Source: Clostridium celatum DSM 1785
GTDB taxonomy: Bacteria > Bacillota > Clostridia > Clostridiales > Clostridiaceae
Direction: 5' to 3'
Assembly: GCF_000320405.1 (NCBI RefSeq)
Contig: NZ_KB291615.1
Span: 1 to 64,000 of the forward strand
DNA: 64,000 nucleotides
Part shown: one piece after another, positions 10,423 to 18,871 of the stretch
Numbering within the stretch: position 1 is the stretch's first letter
Layout: every line of letters begins with the position of its first letter
Position numbers and translations under genes: made by a program
Notes under the pieces: generated by a model
What the model was told of the DNA's origin: nothing
Databases searched by the model: none
The model's input: the letters and a program-made list of their open reading frames with translations, nothing else

Positions 10423-11232
10423 CTAATTATTTTTAAAGTTCTTTGCTCTTCTTTCTAAGAAAGCTGTCATTCCTTCAACTTGATCTTCTGAGTCAAAGCA
10501 TTTACCAAAGTCTTCTGCCTCAATCTCTATAGCTTTATCCATATCTACCTGCATTCCTCTATTAATTGCATCTTTACAAAGCTTTACTGCAATTGGAGCA
10601 TTAGCATTTATAGCTGCTGCCATTTTCTTAGCTTCATCCATTAAATTTTCTAACGGAACAACCTTATTAACTAATCCAATTCTTAAAGCTTCTTCAGCAT
10701 TAATCATTGCACAAGTATAAATTAATTCTTTAGCTTTACCTAGTCCAACTATTCTTGGTAATCTTTGGGTTCCTCCAAATCCTGGAGTAATTCCAAGCCC
10801 TGCTTCCGGTTGAGCAAATTTTGCCTTTTCTGATGCAATTCTTATATCACATGCCATAGCAAGTTCACAACCTCCACCTAATGCAAATCCTGAAATTGCA
10901 GCTATTACAGGTTTATTTAAAGTTTCTAATCTTCTAAATACTTTATTACCTAAAAGTCCAAACTCTTCTCCACCCTTAGAATCTAAATCTTTCATCTCAG
11001 CAATATCAGCCCCTGCAACAAAAGACTTTTCTCCTGCTCCTGTAAGTATCACACAATAAATATCGTTATCATTTTCTATATTAGTAATAGCAACATCTAA
11101 ATCCTTTAAAGTGTCAGAGTTTAAAGCATTTAATGCTTTTGGTCTATTTATTGTTATAATTGCTAAATTCCCCTCTTTTTCAAGAGTTACATTTTTTAAC
11201 TCTTCTTCTAAGATTACATTTTTAATTTCCAT
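10423..11232 (-). CDS. crt: 3-hydroxybutyryl-CoA dehydratase (crotonase)
   Basis: A 269-residue enoyl-CoA hydratase/isomerase family protein with the oxyanion-hole motifs AGADIAEM and SGFALGGGCELAMACD and the catalytic glutamates in the GGCE and QPEAGLG segments. It dehydrates 3-hydroxybutyryl-CoA to crotonyl-CoA. It is first in the operon, preceded by a promoter overlapping a Rex box at 11270-11298. The 158-bp gap to bcd contains a degenerate C-rich repeat (10381-10425). Confidence 0.95.
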   Translation of the reverse strand: MEIKNVILEEELKNVTLEKEGNLAIITINRPKALNALNSDTLKDLDVAITNIENDNDIYCVILTGAGEKSFVAGADIAEMKDLDSKGGEEFGLLGNKVFRRLETLNKPVIAAISGFALGGGCELAMACDIRIASEKAKFAQPEAGLGITPGFGGTQRLPRIVGLGKAKELIYTCAMINAEEALRIGLVNKVVPLENLMDEAKKMAAAINANAPIAVKLCKDAINRGMQVDMDKAIEIEAEDFGKCFDSEDQVEGMTAFLERRAKNFKNN

Positions 11233-11269
11233 GATTCTTCCTCCCTTTTATACCCAAATTCATTTATAC

Positions 11270-11298
11270 CCTATAATTCTTTGTTAATTATGTAACAA
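11270..11298 (-). promoter_or_regulatory. crt operon promoter overlapped by a Rex operator
   Basis: The 18-mer TTGTTAATTATGTAACAA (11281-11298) matches the Rex consensus TTGTTAA-N4-TTAACAA with one mismatch. On the minus strand its TTGTTA serves as a -35 that sits exactly 17 bp from TATAGG (11270-11275). Rex bound here would cover the promoter when NADH/NAD+ is low. The rex gene itself lies about 300 bp upstream. The site is directly visible; regulation is inferred from known clostridial Rex biology. The rest of the 372-bp gap (11233-11604) holds only the rex terminator. Confidence 0.8.
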
Positions 11299-11570
11299 AT
11301 AAATCAAAAAAAATAACTCATAATCTCATCTTTGGTTAGAAGATTCTGAATAATCTTAACCTACTTATAATTATAATAGCTAAATTTAGCATTTGAAATT
11401 AATATTTTCTTTTTTAGTATATTAATTCTTTATTTTCAATTTTTTTCTTGGAATACGTTTACTATTATCTCTTTTTTCCCTTTATTTTCTTTTGTATAAT
11501 AAATAACAATTTAAATATTAAATTACACATTAAAAACGTATAATAGACTTAAATTTTAATAATAAAAAAA

Positions 11571-11600
11571 ATAGCATACATCTTAAATCATGTATGCTAT
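11571..11600 (-). terminator. rex terminator
   Basis: A perfect 11-bp stem, ATAGCATACAT (11571-11581) with ATGTATGCTAT (11590-11600), is flanked by A- and T-runs just past the rex stop. It separates rex from the crt operon promoter. Confidence 0.8.
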
Positions 11601-11604
11601 CATT

Positions 11605-12240
11605 TTACTTTTCATCTTTATTCATTAAATATACCAAAGTTAATAAACTTTCTGAAAGGTGTACATTCTCCACAGTAACATCACTTGGTACTGATAAATC
11701 TACAGGTGCAAAATTCCATATAGCTTTTACTCCACCCTTAACTAATATATCACTAACTTTTTGAGCATTTATTCTTGGAACACAAATTACTCCAATATCT
11801 ATAGTATTACTTTCTAAATACTGTGCTAATGTATCAATATCGTTTATTTCTACATCTCTAATTTTCATTCCTACAAGCTTAGGATTTGCATCAAATATAG
11901 CCTCTATTGATAATCCATCATCAGAAAATCTTCCATAGTTTGCAATTGCTTGCCCTAAGTTACCTGCTCCAACTATTACTCCTTTATAATCCTTATCTAA
12001 TCCTAAAATTAAACTAATTTGTTTATATAATTCTTTTACATTGTACCCATAACCTTGTTGACCAAAATCTCCAAAATTATTTAAATCCTGTCTTATTTGA
12101 GATGCAGTAAATCCTATTTTTTCTCCCAATTCTTTGGAAGAAATTCTATCTACTTCATTTCTCATCAACTCTTTCAAATATCTATGGTATTTTGGTAATC
12201 TTTTAATTACTGCCATAGAAACATTTTTTTTCTTCTCCAT
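11605..12240 (-). CDS. rex: Redox-sensing transcriptional repressor Rex
   Basis: A 211-residue protein with an N-terminal winged helix (residues about 8-80, containing SKELGEKIGFTASQIRQDLN) and a Rossmann domain with GAGNLGQA near residue 93, then a C-terminal swapped helix. It senses NADH/NAD+ and represses fermentation genes. The crt operon with a Rex box directly downstream is the obvious target. TTGATAATATAATAAC around 12296 looks like a degenerate Rex site and could mean autoregulation. Confidence 0.95.
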   Translation of the reverse strand: MEKKKNVSMAVIKRLPKYHRYLKELMRNEVDRISSKELGEKIGFTASQIRQDLNNFGDFGQQGYGYNVKELYKQISLILGLDKDYKGVIVGAGNLGQAIANYGRFSDDGLSIEAIFDANPKLVGMKIRDVEINDIDTLAQYLESNTIDIGVICVPRINAQKVSDILVKGGVKAIWNFAPVDLSVPSDVTVENVHLSESLLTLVYLMNKDEK

Positions 12241-12500
12241 AGTATATGAATCTCCTTATTCTTTTAAAAATTCTCTATTTTACCAACCTAACACTTTGAT
12301 AATATAATAACATACTTTTTATTTTAATTCTATATTTACAAATATGATTTAAAATTTTTAAATACTTATATAATTTAAATTAAAACTCATTTTTAATTTA
12401 AATTTAATTTTATTAACTTTTAACTTAAAAATATTTTATTTCAATTTATATATTTTTTCAATGCTTACTTTCATCTCAAACTTATTTTTGCCTAAAAATA

Positions 12501-12606
12501 GAGACTTATGTATAACGTAGCAGATCCGTTATACATAAGTCTCATTTAAATGCAAAGTTAGATTCTACAATCTAACTTTATACAAGAGTCAAAGCTGATC
12601 TTGTAT
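12501..12606 (-). ncRNA. Three consecutive hairpins ending in a strong terminator, 3' of cadA
   Basis: Read on the minus strand, the 180 bases after cadA form three stem-loops: ATACAAGA/TCTTGTAT (12580-12606), AAAGTTAGATT/AATCTAACTTT (12554-12579), and a 17-bp perfect stem starting GAGACTTATG (12501-12517 with 12527-12543) followed by TATTTTT. The last is an intrinsic terminator. The first two are more than a terminator needs and may be a stable 3' UTR or a small RNA. No known riboswitch is recognised. The rest of 12241-12678 is AT-rich and holds the rex promoter side. Confidence 0.45.
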
Positions 12607-12678
12607 GCTACACCCTTATGCCTTAAAAATGTTCTCGACTTAAATTATTATAATTAACATAATATATTTTGTCAATAT

Positions 12679-15162
12679 TTATCGAATGATTCTCATTGAA
12701 TTTAATACTGCTATTAAGGTTACTCCAACATCTGCAAATACAGCTGCCCACATGTTTGTTAAACCTAAAACAACTAATATCATTACTGCAATCTTAACCC
12801 CTAGTGAAAAAATTATATTTTGCCATAATATTTTACTTGTTCTTTTTGAAACTTGTATAGAATCAACTAATGAATAAATATTATCTTGCATTAATACAAC
12901 ATCAGCAGCCTCAATTGCTGCATCTGAACCAACGCCACCCATAGCAACTCCAATGTCAGCTCTCGCTAATACTGGTGCATCGTTTATTCCATCACCAACA
13001 AATACTACTTTTCCTTTTGTATCACTTCTATTTAATAACTCTTCAACTTTCCCAACCTTATCTCCAGGTAATAACTCTGAATATACTTCATCTATTCCTA
13101 TATTCTTAGCTACCTCTTCTGCAACTAATTTATTATCTCCAGTAAGCATTACTGTCTTTTTAATCCCTGCTGATTTTAATGACTTTAAAGCTTCTTTTAC
13201 ATTTTCTTTTATCTCATCAGATATAACTATATTCCCTTTATATAATCCATTAATAGCAACATGTACTATAGTTCCAATGGATTTTTTTTCTTCATAGTTT
13301 ATATTATAAGATTTCATTAGCTTACTATTTCCAATTAGTACGTTATTATCCCTTATACTAGCTTCTATACCATATCCGGAAATTTCTTTATAATTCTTTA
13401 TCTCTTCTTTATTTATATCTTTTCCATAAGCTTGTATTATTGATTTTGCAATAGGATGATTAGAGTGACTTTCTCCAATTGCAGTAATCTCTAAAAGCTC
13501 ACTTTCACTTATATTTTCTGTATTTATTTCAGTTACTTTAAACACACCTTTTGTTAAAGTTCCGGTTTTATCAAAAACCACTACTTCACTTTCTTTAAGT
13601 GCTTCTAGATAATTTCCTCCTTTAACTAGTATACCTTTTTTAGATGCAGCCCCTATTCCAGAGAAAAATCCTAAAGGAATTGATACCACTAAAGCACATG
13701 GACAGGATACTACTAATATGGATAATGCTTTATAAATCCATTCTGAAAATGTAGCATCTTTTAGTATTAATGGTGGTATTATTGCTACAACTATAGCTAC
13801 TATAACTACTATTGGAGTATATACCTTTGCAAATTTTGTTATAAACTTTTCTGTTGGTGCTTTTTTATTTGAAGCATTCTCAACTAATTCTAATATTCTT
13901 GCTACGGTTGATTCACCATATTCTTTATTTACCTTAACCTTTAATACTCCATTGGTATTTATAGCTCCAGATAATATTTCATTTCCTTCTTTAATTTCTC
14001 TTGGAACTGATTCACCTGTTAATGCAGCTGTATCTATAAAGCTTGTTCCTTCAATTACTACACCATCTAGAGGTATTCTTTCACCTGGCTTAACAATTAT
14101 AATTTCATCGATATAAACATCCTCTGGTGAAACCTTTATTTCTTTATTATCTCTTAATACATTTGCATAATCTGCCCTTATATTCATAAGAGATGAAATT
14201 GATTTTCTAGATTTATTTACTGCATATCCTTGGAACATTTCTCCTACTTGGTAGAAAAGCATAACAGCCACTGCTTCTGGATATTCACCTATAAAAAATG
14301 CACCAATTGTAGCTATACTCATAAGGAAATTTTCATCAAATATTTCTCCTCTAGCTATATTTTTTATTGCAGTTAAAACTACATCTCCTCCTATGATCAA
14401 ATAACTAGTTGCAAATAAAATTATTGATAATAAATTTCCATCCCCTTTAAATATTAATGCAATGACATACGCTACTATACCTATAATTAACCTTAAATTG
14501 TCTTTAATATAAAATAATAATTTATTATCTGTGCTCCCTGAGATTGCTTTTATTTCAGAAGTATCATTATTAACTTTACATTTATTATCATTACATATAC
14601 TATTATTTGCTTTCGTATTCTTATTGGTATAAATTTCTTCAACTACAACATTAGGTTCTAAATTTAAAACTATTTTTTTTATTTCATTTATCGTATCTTT
14701 CTTGTTATAGCCTTCTTTTATTTCTACATTTAATGTTGTTGTAGTAAAATTTAAAATTGCTTCTTTTACACCTTCTAATTTACTAGCTTTATTCTCAATT
14801 TTATTTGCACAATTTGCGCAATCTAATCCCTTTAGTTCTAATTTAAATTTTAATTCTTTGTTGTCATTATTATCTTCTAAATCACTACACTTAATATTTT
14901 TACATATCTCTTTACTACTATTTATTGTTTTATTTTGTTTTCTTTCCTTAACATTAACATGTGGCTCTAATTTGTTTACTATTTCTTTAATTTGATTTAT
15001 TATTTCATCCTTCAGACTTTCTTCATGAATTTCTGCAGTTAAAACACTTGTTGAAAAATTCAAATTTGCTTCTTTAATTCCATTTAACTTACTTACTTTA
15101 TCTTCAATTTTATTAGCACAATTAGCACAATTTAATCCTTCTAATTCTAGTTTTACTTCCAA
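12679..15162 (-). CDS. cadA: P1B-type heavy-metal ATPase (Cd/Zn/Pb export) with two HMA domains
   Basis: An 827-residue ion pump. Two N-terminal heavy-metal-associated domains carry GLNCANC (residues 9-15) and GLDCANC (112-118), followed by a Cys-rich linker. The transmembrane metal site CPC is near residue 488, the phosphorylated Asp in DKTGTLT near 531, and the hinge GDGINDAP near the C-terminus. CPC, the CadC-like repressor 39 bp upstream and the family architecture favour Cd2+/Zn2+/Pb2+ export over copper. Expression is probably derepressed by metal through CadC. Confidence 0.92.
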   Translation of the reverse strand: MEVKLELEGLNCANCANKIEDKVSKLNGIKEANLNFSTSVLTAEIHEESLKDEIINQIKEIVNKLEPHVNVKERKQNKTINSSKEICKNIKCSDLEDNNDNKELKFKLELKGLDCANCANKIENKASKLEGVKEAILNFTTTTLNVEIKEGYNKKDTINEIKKIVLNLEPNVVVEEIYTNKNTKANNSICNDNKCKVNNDTSEIKAISGSTDNKLLFYIKDNLRLIIGIVAYVIALIFKGDGNLLSIILFATSYLIIGGDVVLTAIKNIARGEIFDENFLMSIATIGAFFIGEYPEAVAVMLFYQVGEMFQGYAVNKSRKSISSLMNIRADYANVLRDNKEIKVSPEDVYIDEIIIVKPGERIPLDGVVIEGTSFIDTAALTGESVPREIKEGNEILSGAINTNGVLKVKVNKEYGESTVARILELVENASNKKAPTEKFITKFAKVYTPIVVIVAIVVAIIPPLILKDATFSEWIYKALSILVVSCPCALVVSIPLGFFSGIGAASKKGILVKGGNYLEALKESEVVVFDKTGTLTKGVFKVTEINTENISESELLEITAIGESHSNHPIAKSIIQAYGKDINKEEIKNYKEISGYGIEASIRDNNVLIGNSKLMKSYNINYEEKKSIGTIVHVAINGLYKGNIVISDEIKENVKEALKSLKSAGIKKTVMLTGDNKLVAEEVAKNIGIDEVYSELLPGDKVGKVEELLNRSDTKGKVVFVGDGINDAPVLARADIGVAMGGVGSDAAIEAADVVLMQDNIYSLVDSIQVSKRTSKILWQNIIFSLGVKIAVMILVVLGLTNMWAAVFADVGVTLIAVLNSMRIIR

Positions 15163-15201
15163 TTATATTCCCTCCTTATCTTTAATAACTAAAATAAATT
15201 T

Positions 15202-15561
15202 TTATTCAGTTATATGTTTTAATCCTTCATCAAATATATGCTTTATATGTTCATCATCTAATGAATAATATATAACCTTTCCGTCTCGTCTAAACTTAAC
15301 AAGCCTTGCTGATTTTAAAACTCTTAATTGATGTGAAATAGCTGATTGACTAATACTTAAAAGTGCTGATAAATCACATACACACATTTCTGATTCAAAA
15401 AGTGCACATAAAATTTTAATTCTAGTACTATCTCCAAAAACCTTAAAAAGTTCTGCTAAATCATATAATGTTTCCTCCTTCGGTAGCTTTTCTTTCACCT
15501 TAATTACAGTATCTTTATGTATTACATTACATGAACATTTTTCTATATTATTTTCCACCAT
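15202..15561 (-). CDS. cadC: ArsR/SmtB-family metal-responsive repressor (CadC-like)
   Basis: A 119-residue winged-helix repressor. It has the CadC metal signature: an N-terminal Cys pair (KCSCNV near residue 8) plus MCVCDL in the alpha-3 region, and a recognition helix ISQSAISHQLRVL. The C-terminal DDEHIKHI region fits the alpha-5 site. It is first in the operon with cadA and faces a promoter overlapped by an 11-bp inverted repeat. Metal binding should release it from that operator. Confidence 0.9.
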   Translation of the reverse strand: MVENNIEKCSCNVIHKDTVIKVKEKLPKEETLYDLAELFKVFGDSTRIKILCALFESEMCVCDLSALLSISQSAISHQLRVLKSARLVKFRRDGKVIYYSLDDEHIKHIFDEGLKHITE

Positions 15562-15590
15562 TTAACTACTCTCCCTTTAACTTTTCATTA

Positions 15591-15656
15591 AAACATATGA
15601 ATAATTGTTCATATGTTTATATTTATATTATATGCATTTCATATCATTTTAGTCAA
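15591..15656 (-). promoter_or_regulatory. cadCA promoter and CadC operator
   Basis: The minus-strand promoter has TTGACT (-35, 15651-15656) and TATAAT (-10, 15627-15632) spaced by 18 bp. Just downstream, AAACATATGAA (15591-15601) and TTCATATGTTT (15608-15618) form perfect 11-bp arms with a 6-bp spacer, containing the ATATGAA...TTCATAT core typical of SmtB/CadC operators. The repressor would block the start region. Confidence 0.85.
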
Positions 15657-15833
15657 CATTCCTAGAAATTTTTTTCATTTAAAAATTAAAAACTTTTAAT
15701 TTTATATTACTGATAAATCATCATTTTTTAACAAATATACCCTTAAATTCTTATTTATATGTATCCTAATAGGAACTTATAATAAATTTTTACATAATTC
15801 TAACTTTATTGTATTTTCTTAATTGTATTTTAA

Positions 15834-15917
15834 TGGTATAATTAATACATAAACCTACCAGGCAAAAAATAGGTTTAAAACGAAGGTAGTCTGCTAATGC
15901 CTTCGTTTTGTTTTTTG
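15834..15917 (+). promoter_or_regulatory. Promoter plus compact riboswitch-like leader with terminator
   Basis: An extended -10 (TGGTATAAT, 15834-15842) puts the transcript start near 15849. The RNA then begins with hairpin AAACCTA/TAGGTTT (15851-15876), whose loop side CTACC (15855-15859) can pair with GGTAG (15885-15889) and AGGCA (15860-15864) with TGCCT (15898-15902). These interactions compete with an intrinsic terminator, AAAACGAAGG/CCTTCGTTTT (15877-15909) followed by GTTTTTT. Such a small leader with exclusive pairings suggests a transcription-terminating riboswitch. The class is not identified. The rest of 15657-16020 shows no gene. Confidence 0.55.
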
Positions 15918-16020
15918 TAAACATTTTAATATTTTAAGTAAACGTTTAAAGGAATTATTGTATTCTCATTGAAATATATATGTATAAGGGTATTTTTAAT
16001 ATATAGAAATGAGGTGTATT

Positions 16021-16323
16021 ATGGAGGGCATATACAAGCATAATGAAGATTGCTTTGACGTATTTATTAATGAAAGAACTATTACTGATCCAGATGAATT
16101 TTTAGGAAAAGTTCTATTATATCTAAAAAATAGTGGCTATACAGTTTCATTAGAAGGTTTTGATAAATATAACAGACCATTAGTTTCTGTAAATGGTGTA
16201 TTGCATACTGCAGACAAAAATTTTGCTGCTTGTGTTGTAGAAAGGTTTATTAATGTGAAATCTACCGTTTCATTATTTGAAAATAAAGAACGTTATAATA
16301 AAATTATTGAATATATTCAATAA
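16021..16323 (+). CDS. Small conserved-looking protein of unknown function
   Basis: A 100-residue soluble protein, acidic and aromatic, with mixed alpha/beta character and two Cys residues. I place the start at 16021 because GAGGTG lies 7 bases upstream; an in-frame ATG at 16009 has no SD. I do not recognise a family. It lies about 100 bp downstream of the structured leader at 15851-15909 and would be controlled by that terminator. A large bidirectional hairpin follows. Plus-strand orientation makes it an island among minus-strand genes. Confidence 0.6.
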   Translation: MEGIYKHNEDCFDVFINERTITDPDEFLGKVLLYLKNSGYTVSLEGFDKYNRPLVSVNGVLHTADKNFAACVVERFINVKSTVSLFENKERYNKIIEYIQ

Positions 16324-16335
16324 TTTTTATATAAA

Positions 16336-16388
16336 AAAACAAAGTACTATTCAGTGTTATAGCGCCCATTGAATAGTACTTTGTTTTG
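16336..16388. terminator. Strong bidirectional terminator
   Basis: A long stem, about 17 bp, with ACAAAGTACTATTCA pairing to TGAATAGTACTTTGT, is flanked by A- and T-runs. It ends the plus-strand gene on its left and the minus-strand gene on its right. Confidence 0.85.
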
Positions 16389-16416
16389 ACTAAATATATA
16401 ACTACAATATTACTTT

Positions 16417-16761
16417 TTAAATTTGATATAAAAGCCAGTCTAAAAACACACCATAAGAAAGTATAACAAATCCATTTAAAATTATTACTGTTTTATATGA
16501 AAACTTTTTATACTTTTCTTTCCACTCTTCAATATGTTCCAATTCTTTTTCTGATCTTTTTTTTAAGATTAGCATAGACCCTAAAATTACAGCTAAGCTA
16601 CCTATCATTAATAGTGCTCCTCGTATGATATAAACACTTTCTAAAATATTTCCCTTATTAATCAAAAGTCCTATTATTCCCATTAAAACAACTATAATTA
16701 ATGAAAGTAAACTTCCAAGCTTTATACATTTAAGGCTATCACTAATTATTCTTTTGTACAT
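16417..16761 (-). CDS. Small integral membrane protein, unknown function
   Basis: A 114-residue protein with three predicted membrane segments (about residues 14-34, 44-66 and 89-111) and a charged loop (KKRSEKELEHIEEWKEKYKK) between the second and third. No family is recognised with confidence. It follows the opp operon on the same strand, 75 bp after oppF, and may be a tail gene of that operon. Confidence 0.55.
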   Translation of the reverse strand: MYKRIISDSLKCIKLGSLLSLIIVVLMGIIGLLINKGNILESVYIIRGALLMIGSLAVILGSMLILKKRSEKELEHIEEWKEKYKKFSYKTVIILNGFVILSYGVFLDWLLYQI

Positions 16762-16835
16762 ATTATATCAACTCCTGATCTTTAATTAATGCTTAGGTAA
16801 ATCTAAAATTAAATTTACCTAAGCATTTCATACAT

Positions 16836-17804
16836 CTATTTGCATAAATGACATGCTACAAAGTGATCTTTTTCCACCTCTTTTAATTGTGGAGCTTCTT
16901 TCTTACAAATATCCATAACTTTACTACATCTACCTTGGAATTTGCATCCTGGTGGAGTATTAATTGGACTTGGAACATCCCCTTCAAGCATTATTCTTTG
17001 TCTGCTTTCTTCTACATCTGGATCTGCAATCGGAATTGCTGACATTAATGCTTCTGTATATGGATGTTTTGGATTTTCATATAAAGTTTCTGATGCAGCA
17101 ACTTCAACCATGCTTCCAAGATACATAACTGCAACTCTATCTGATATATGTTTAACCATAGCTAAATCATGGGCTATGAAAAGATATGTTAATCCTAATT
17201 CCTTTTGTAATTTGATTAAAAGATTAGCAACCTGAGCTTGAATAGAAACATCTAATGCTGAAATAGGTTCATCACAAAGAATAAATTTTGGTTCAACAGC
17301 TAATGCTCTTGCTATACCTATTCTTTGTCTTTGTCCACCTGAAAACTCATGAACGAATCTATTAGCATGCTCCTTATTAAGCCCTACCATTTCAAGTAGA
17401 TTAAATACTTTTTCATCTCTTTCTTTTGAATTTTTAGCTAATCCATGAATGTCTATTCCTTCTGCAATAATATCTGCAACAGTCATTCTTGGATCAAGAG
17501 ATGCATATGGATCTTGGAATATTATTTGTACATCTTTACTAAAAGCTTTCTTTTCTTTTCCTCTTAGTGCATGCACATCTTTTCCATTATATAATACTTG
17601 TCCGCCAGTTTTATCATACATACCTATAACAGTTCTACCACACGTAGTTTTACCACATCCTGATTCTCCAACAAGTCCTAAAGTTTCACCTTCTCTTATT
17701 GAAAAAGAAACATCATCAACTGCTTTAAGAATTTGATTTTTTCCTACTTTAAAGTGTTTTTTTAATCCTTTTACTTCCATTACAACTTTACTTGAATTAC
17801 TCAT
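16836..17804 (-). CDS. oppF: Oligopeptide ABC transporter ATP-binding protein OppF
   Basis: A 322-residue ABC ATPase with Walker A GESGCGKTT, signature FSGGQRQR, Walker B FILCDEP and the C-terminal oligo/dipeptide domain with a Cys cluster (CKFQGRCSKVMDIC) typical of OppD/F. The start at 17804 is chosen because AGGAGGT lies 7 bases upstream. It overlaps the end of oppD by 8 bp, suggesting translational coupling. It powers peptide import with OppD. Confidence 0.93.
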   Translation of the reverse strand: MSNSSKVVMEVKGLKKHFKVGKNQILKAVDDVSFSIREGETLGLVGESGCGKTTCGRTVIGMYDKTGGQVLYNGKDVHALRGKEKKAFSKDVQIIFQDPYASLDPRMTVADIIAEGIDIHGLAKNSKERDEKVFNLLEMVGLNKEHANRFVHEFSGGQRQRIGIARALAVEPKFILCDEPISALDVSIQAQVANLLIKLQKELGLTYLFIAHDLAMVKHISDRVAVMYLGSMVEVAASETLYENPKHPYTEALMSAIPIADPDVEESRQRIMLEGDVPSPINTPPGCKFQGRCSKVMDICKKEAPQLKEVEKDHFVACHLCK

Positions 17805-18858
17805 TGATGTTACCTCCTGTAGCTGCAACTTCTAAAACTCCCTTTGGAGCATTTTCATGGTATAACCAACACATAGCCTTATGACCTTCTTCAAAACTAT
17901 ATACTTCTGGTTCTTCTTCTAAACATATATTCATGCAATATTTACAACGTGCTGCAAATGCACAACCTTTTGGTGGTGCTATTAAATCTGGAGGAGTTCC
18001 TTTTATTGTTTGAAGCAATTCTTTATTCTTCCATTCAAGCTTTGGAACAGAATTTAATAATGCATGTGTATATGGATGCTTTGGATTATAGAATATTTCA
18101 TGCTTAGCACCACTTTCTATTATTTTACCAGCATACATTACAGCAATCTTATCTGCCATACCAGCAACTACACCAAAATCGTGTGTAATTAATATAACGG
18201 CTGTATTTAATCTATCTTTTAACTCTTTTATAAGTTCTAATATTTGTGCTTGTATTGTAACATCTAGAGCCGTTGTTGGTTCATCAGCGATTAATATTTT
18301 AGGATTACATGCTATAGCAATAGCTATCATAACTCTTTGTCTCATACCACCTGAAAATTCATGCGGATATTGATTAACTCTCTTTTCAGGTGTAGGGATT
18401 CCAACTGCTTCTAAAAGTTTAATTGCTTCTTTTTTAGCTTCAGCTTTACTTAATCCTCTATGCCCTATTAAGTTTTCCATAATTTGAGTTCCAACTTTCA
18501 TTGTTGGATTTAGTGAAGTTAATGCATCTTGGAATATCATTGCACAATCTCCACCTCTAAAATTTCTTATTTCTTTTTTATCAAAATCTAATATATTATT
18601 ACCATTGTAAAGTATTTTACTTTCTTTTTTAATTTCTCCTTGAGGAGCTTGGATAAGAGACATTACAGCTCTTGAAGTAACACTTTTACCACATCCTGAT
18701 TCCCCAACTATTGCAAGAATTTCTTTTTCATCTACATCAAAAGAAACTCCTCTAACCGCTTGCACCTCTCCAGCATAAGTATGATAAGAAACTTTTAAAT
18801 CCTTAACCTCTAGTAAAGGTACTTTCTTTATATCTTTAGATTTTATTTTATTTTCCAT
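17797..18858 (-). CDS. oppD: Oligopeptide ABC transporter ATP-binding protein OppD
   Basis: A 353-residue ABC ATPase: Walker A GESGCGKS, signature FSGGMRQR, Walker B ILIADEP, and a C-terminal oligopeptide-type domain with a four-Cys cluster (CAFAARCKYCMNIC). It is the partner of OppF. It lies 13 bp after oppC with a GAGGTATT-type SD. The order A-B-C-D-F is classical. Confidence 0.93.
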   Translation of the reverse strand: MENKIKSKDIKKVPLLEVKDLKVSYHTYAGEVQAVRGVSFDVDEKEILAIVGESGCGKSVTSRAVMSLIQAPQGEIKKESKILYNGNNILDFDKKEIRNFRGGDCAMIFQDALTSLNPTMKVGTQIMENLIGHRGLSKAEAKKEAIKLLEAVGIPTPEKRVNQYPHEFSGGMRQRVMIAIAIACNPKILIADEPTTALDVTIQAQILELIKELKDRLNTAVILITHDFGVVAGMADKIAVMYAGKIIESGAKHEIFYNPKHPYTHALLNSVPKLEWKNKELLQTIKGTPPDLIAPPKGCAFAARCKYCMNICLEEEPEVYSFEEGHKAMCWLYHENAPKGVLEVAATGGNINE

Positions 18859-18871
18859 TAGCCAATACCTC

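Noticed and set aside
12296-12313. Rex autoregulatory site upstream of rex
   Set aside because: TTGATAATATAATAACAT has three mismatches to the palindrome arms; kept only as a remark in the rex entry.
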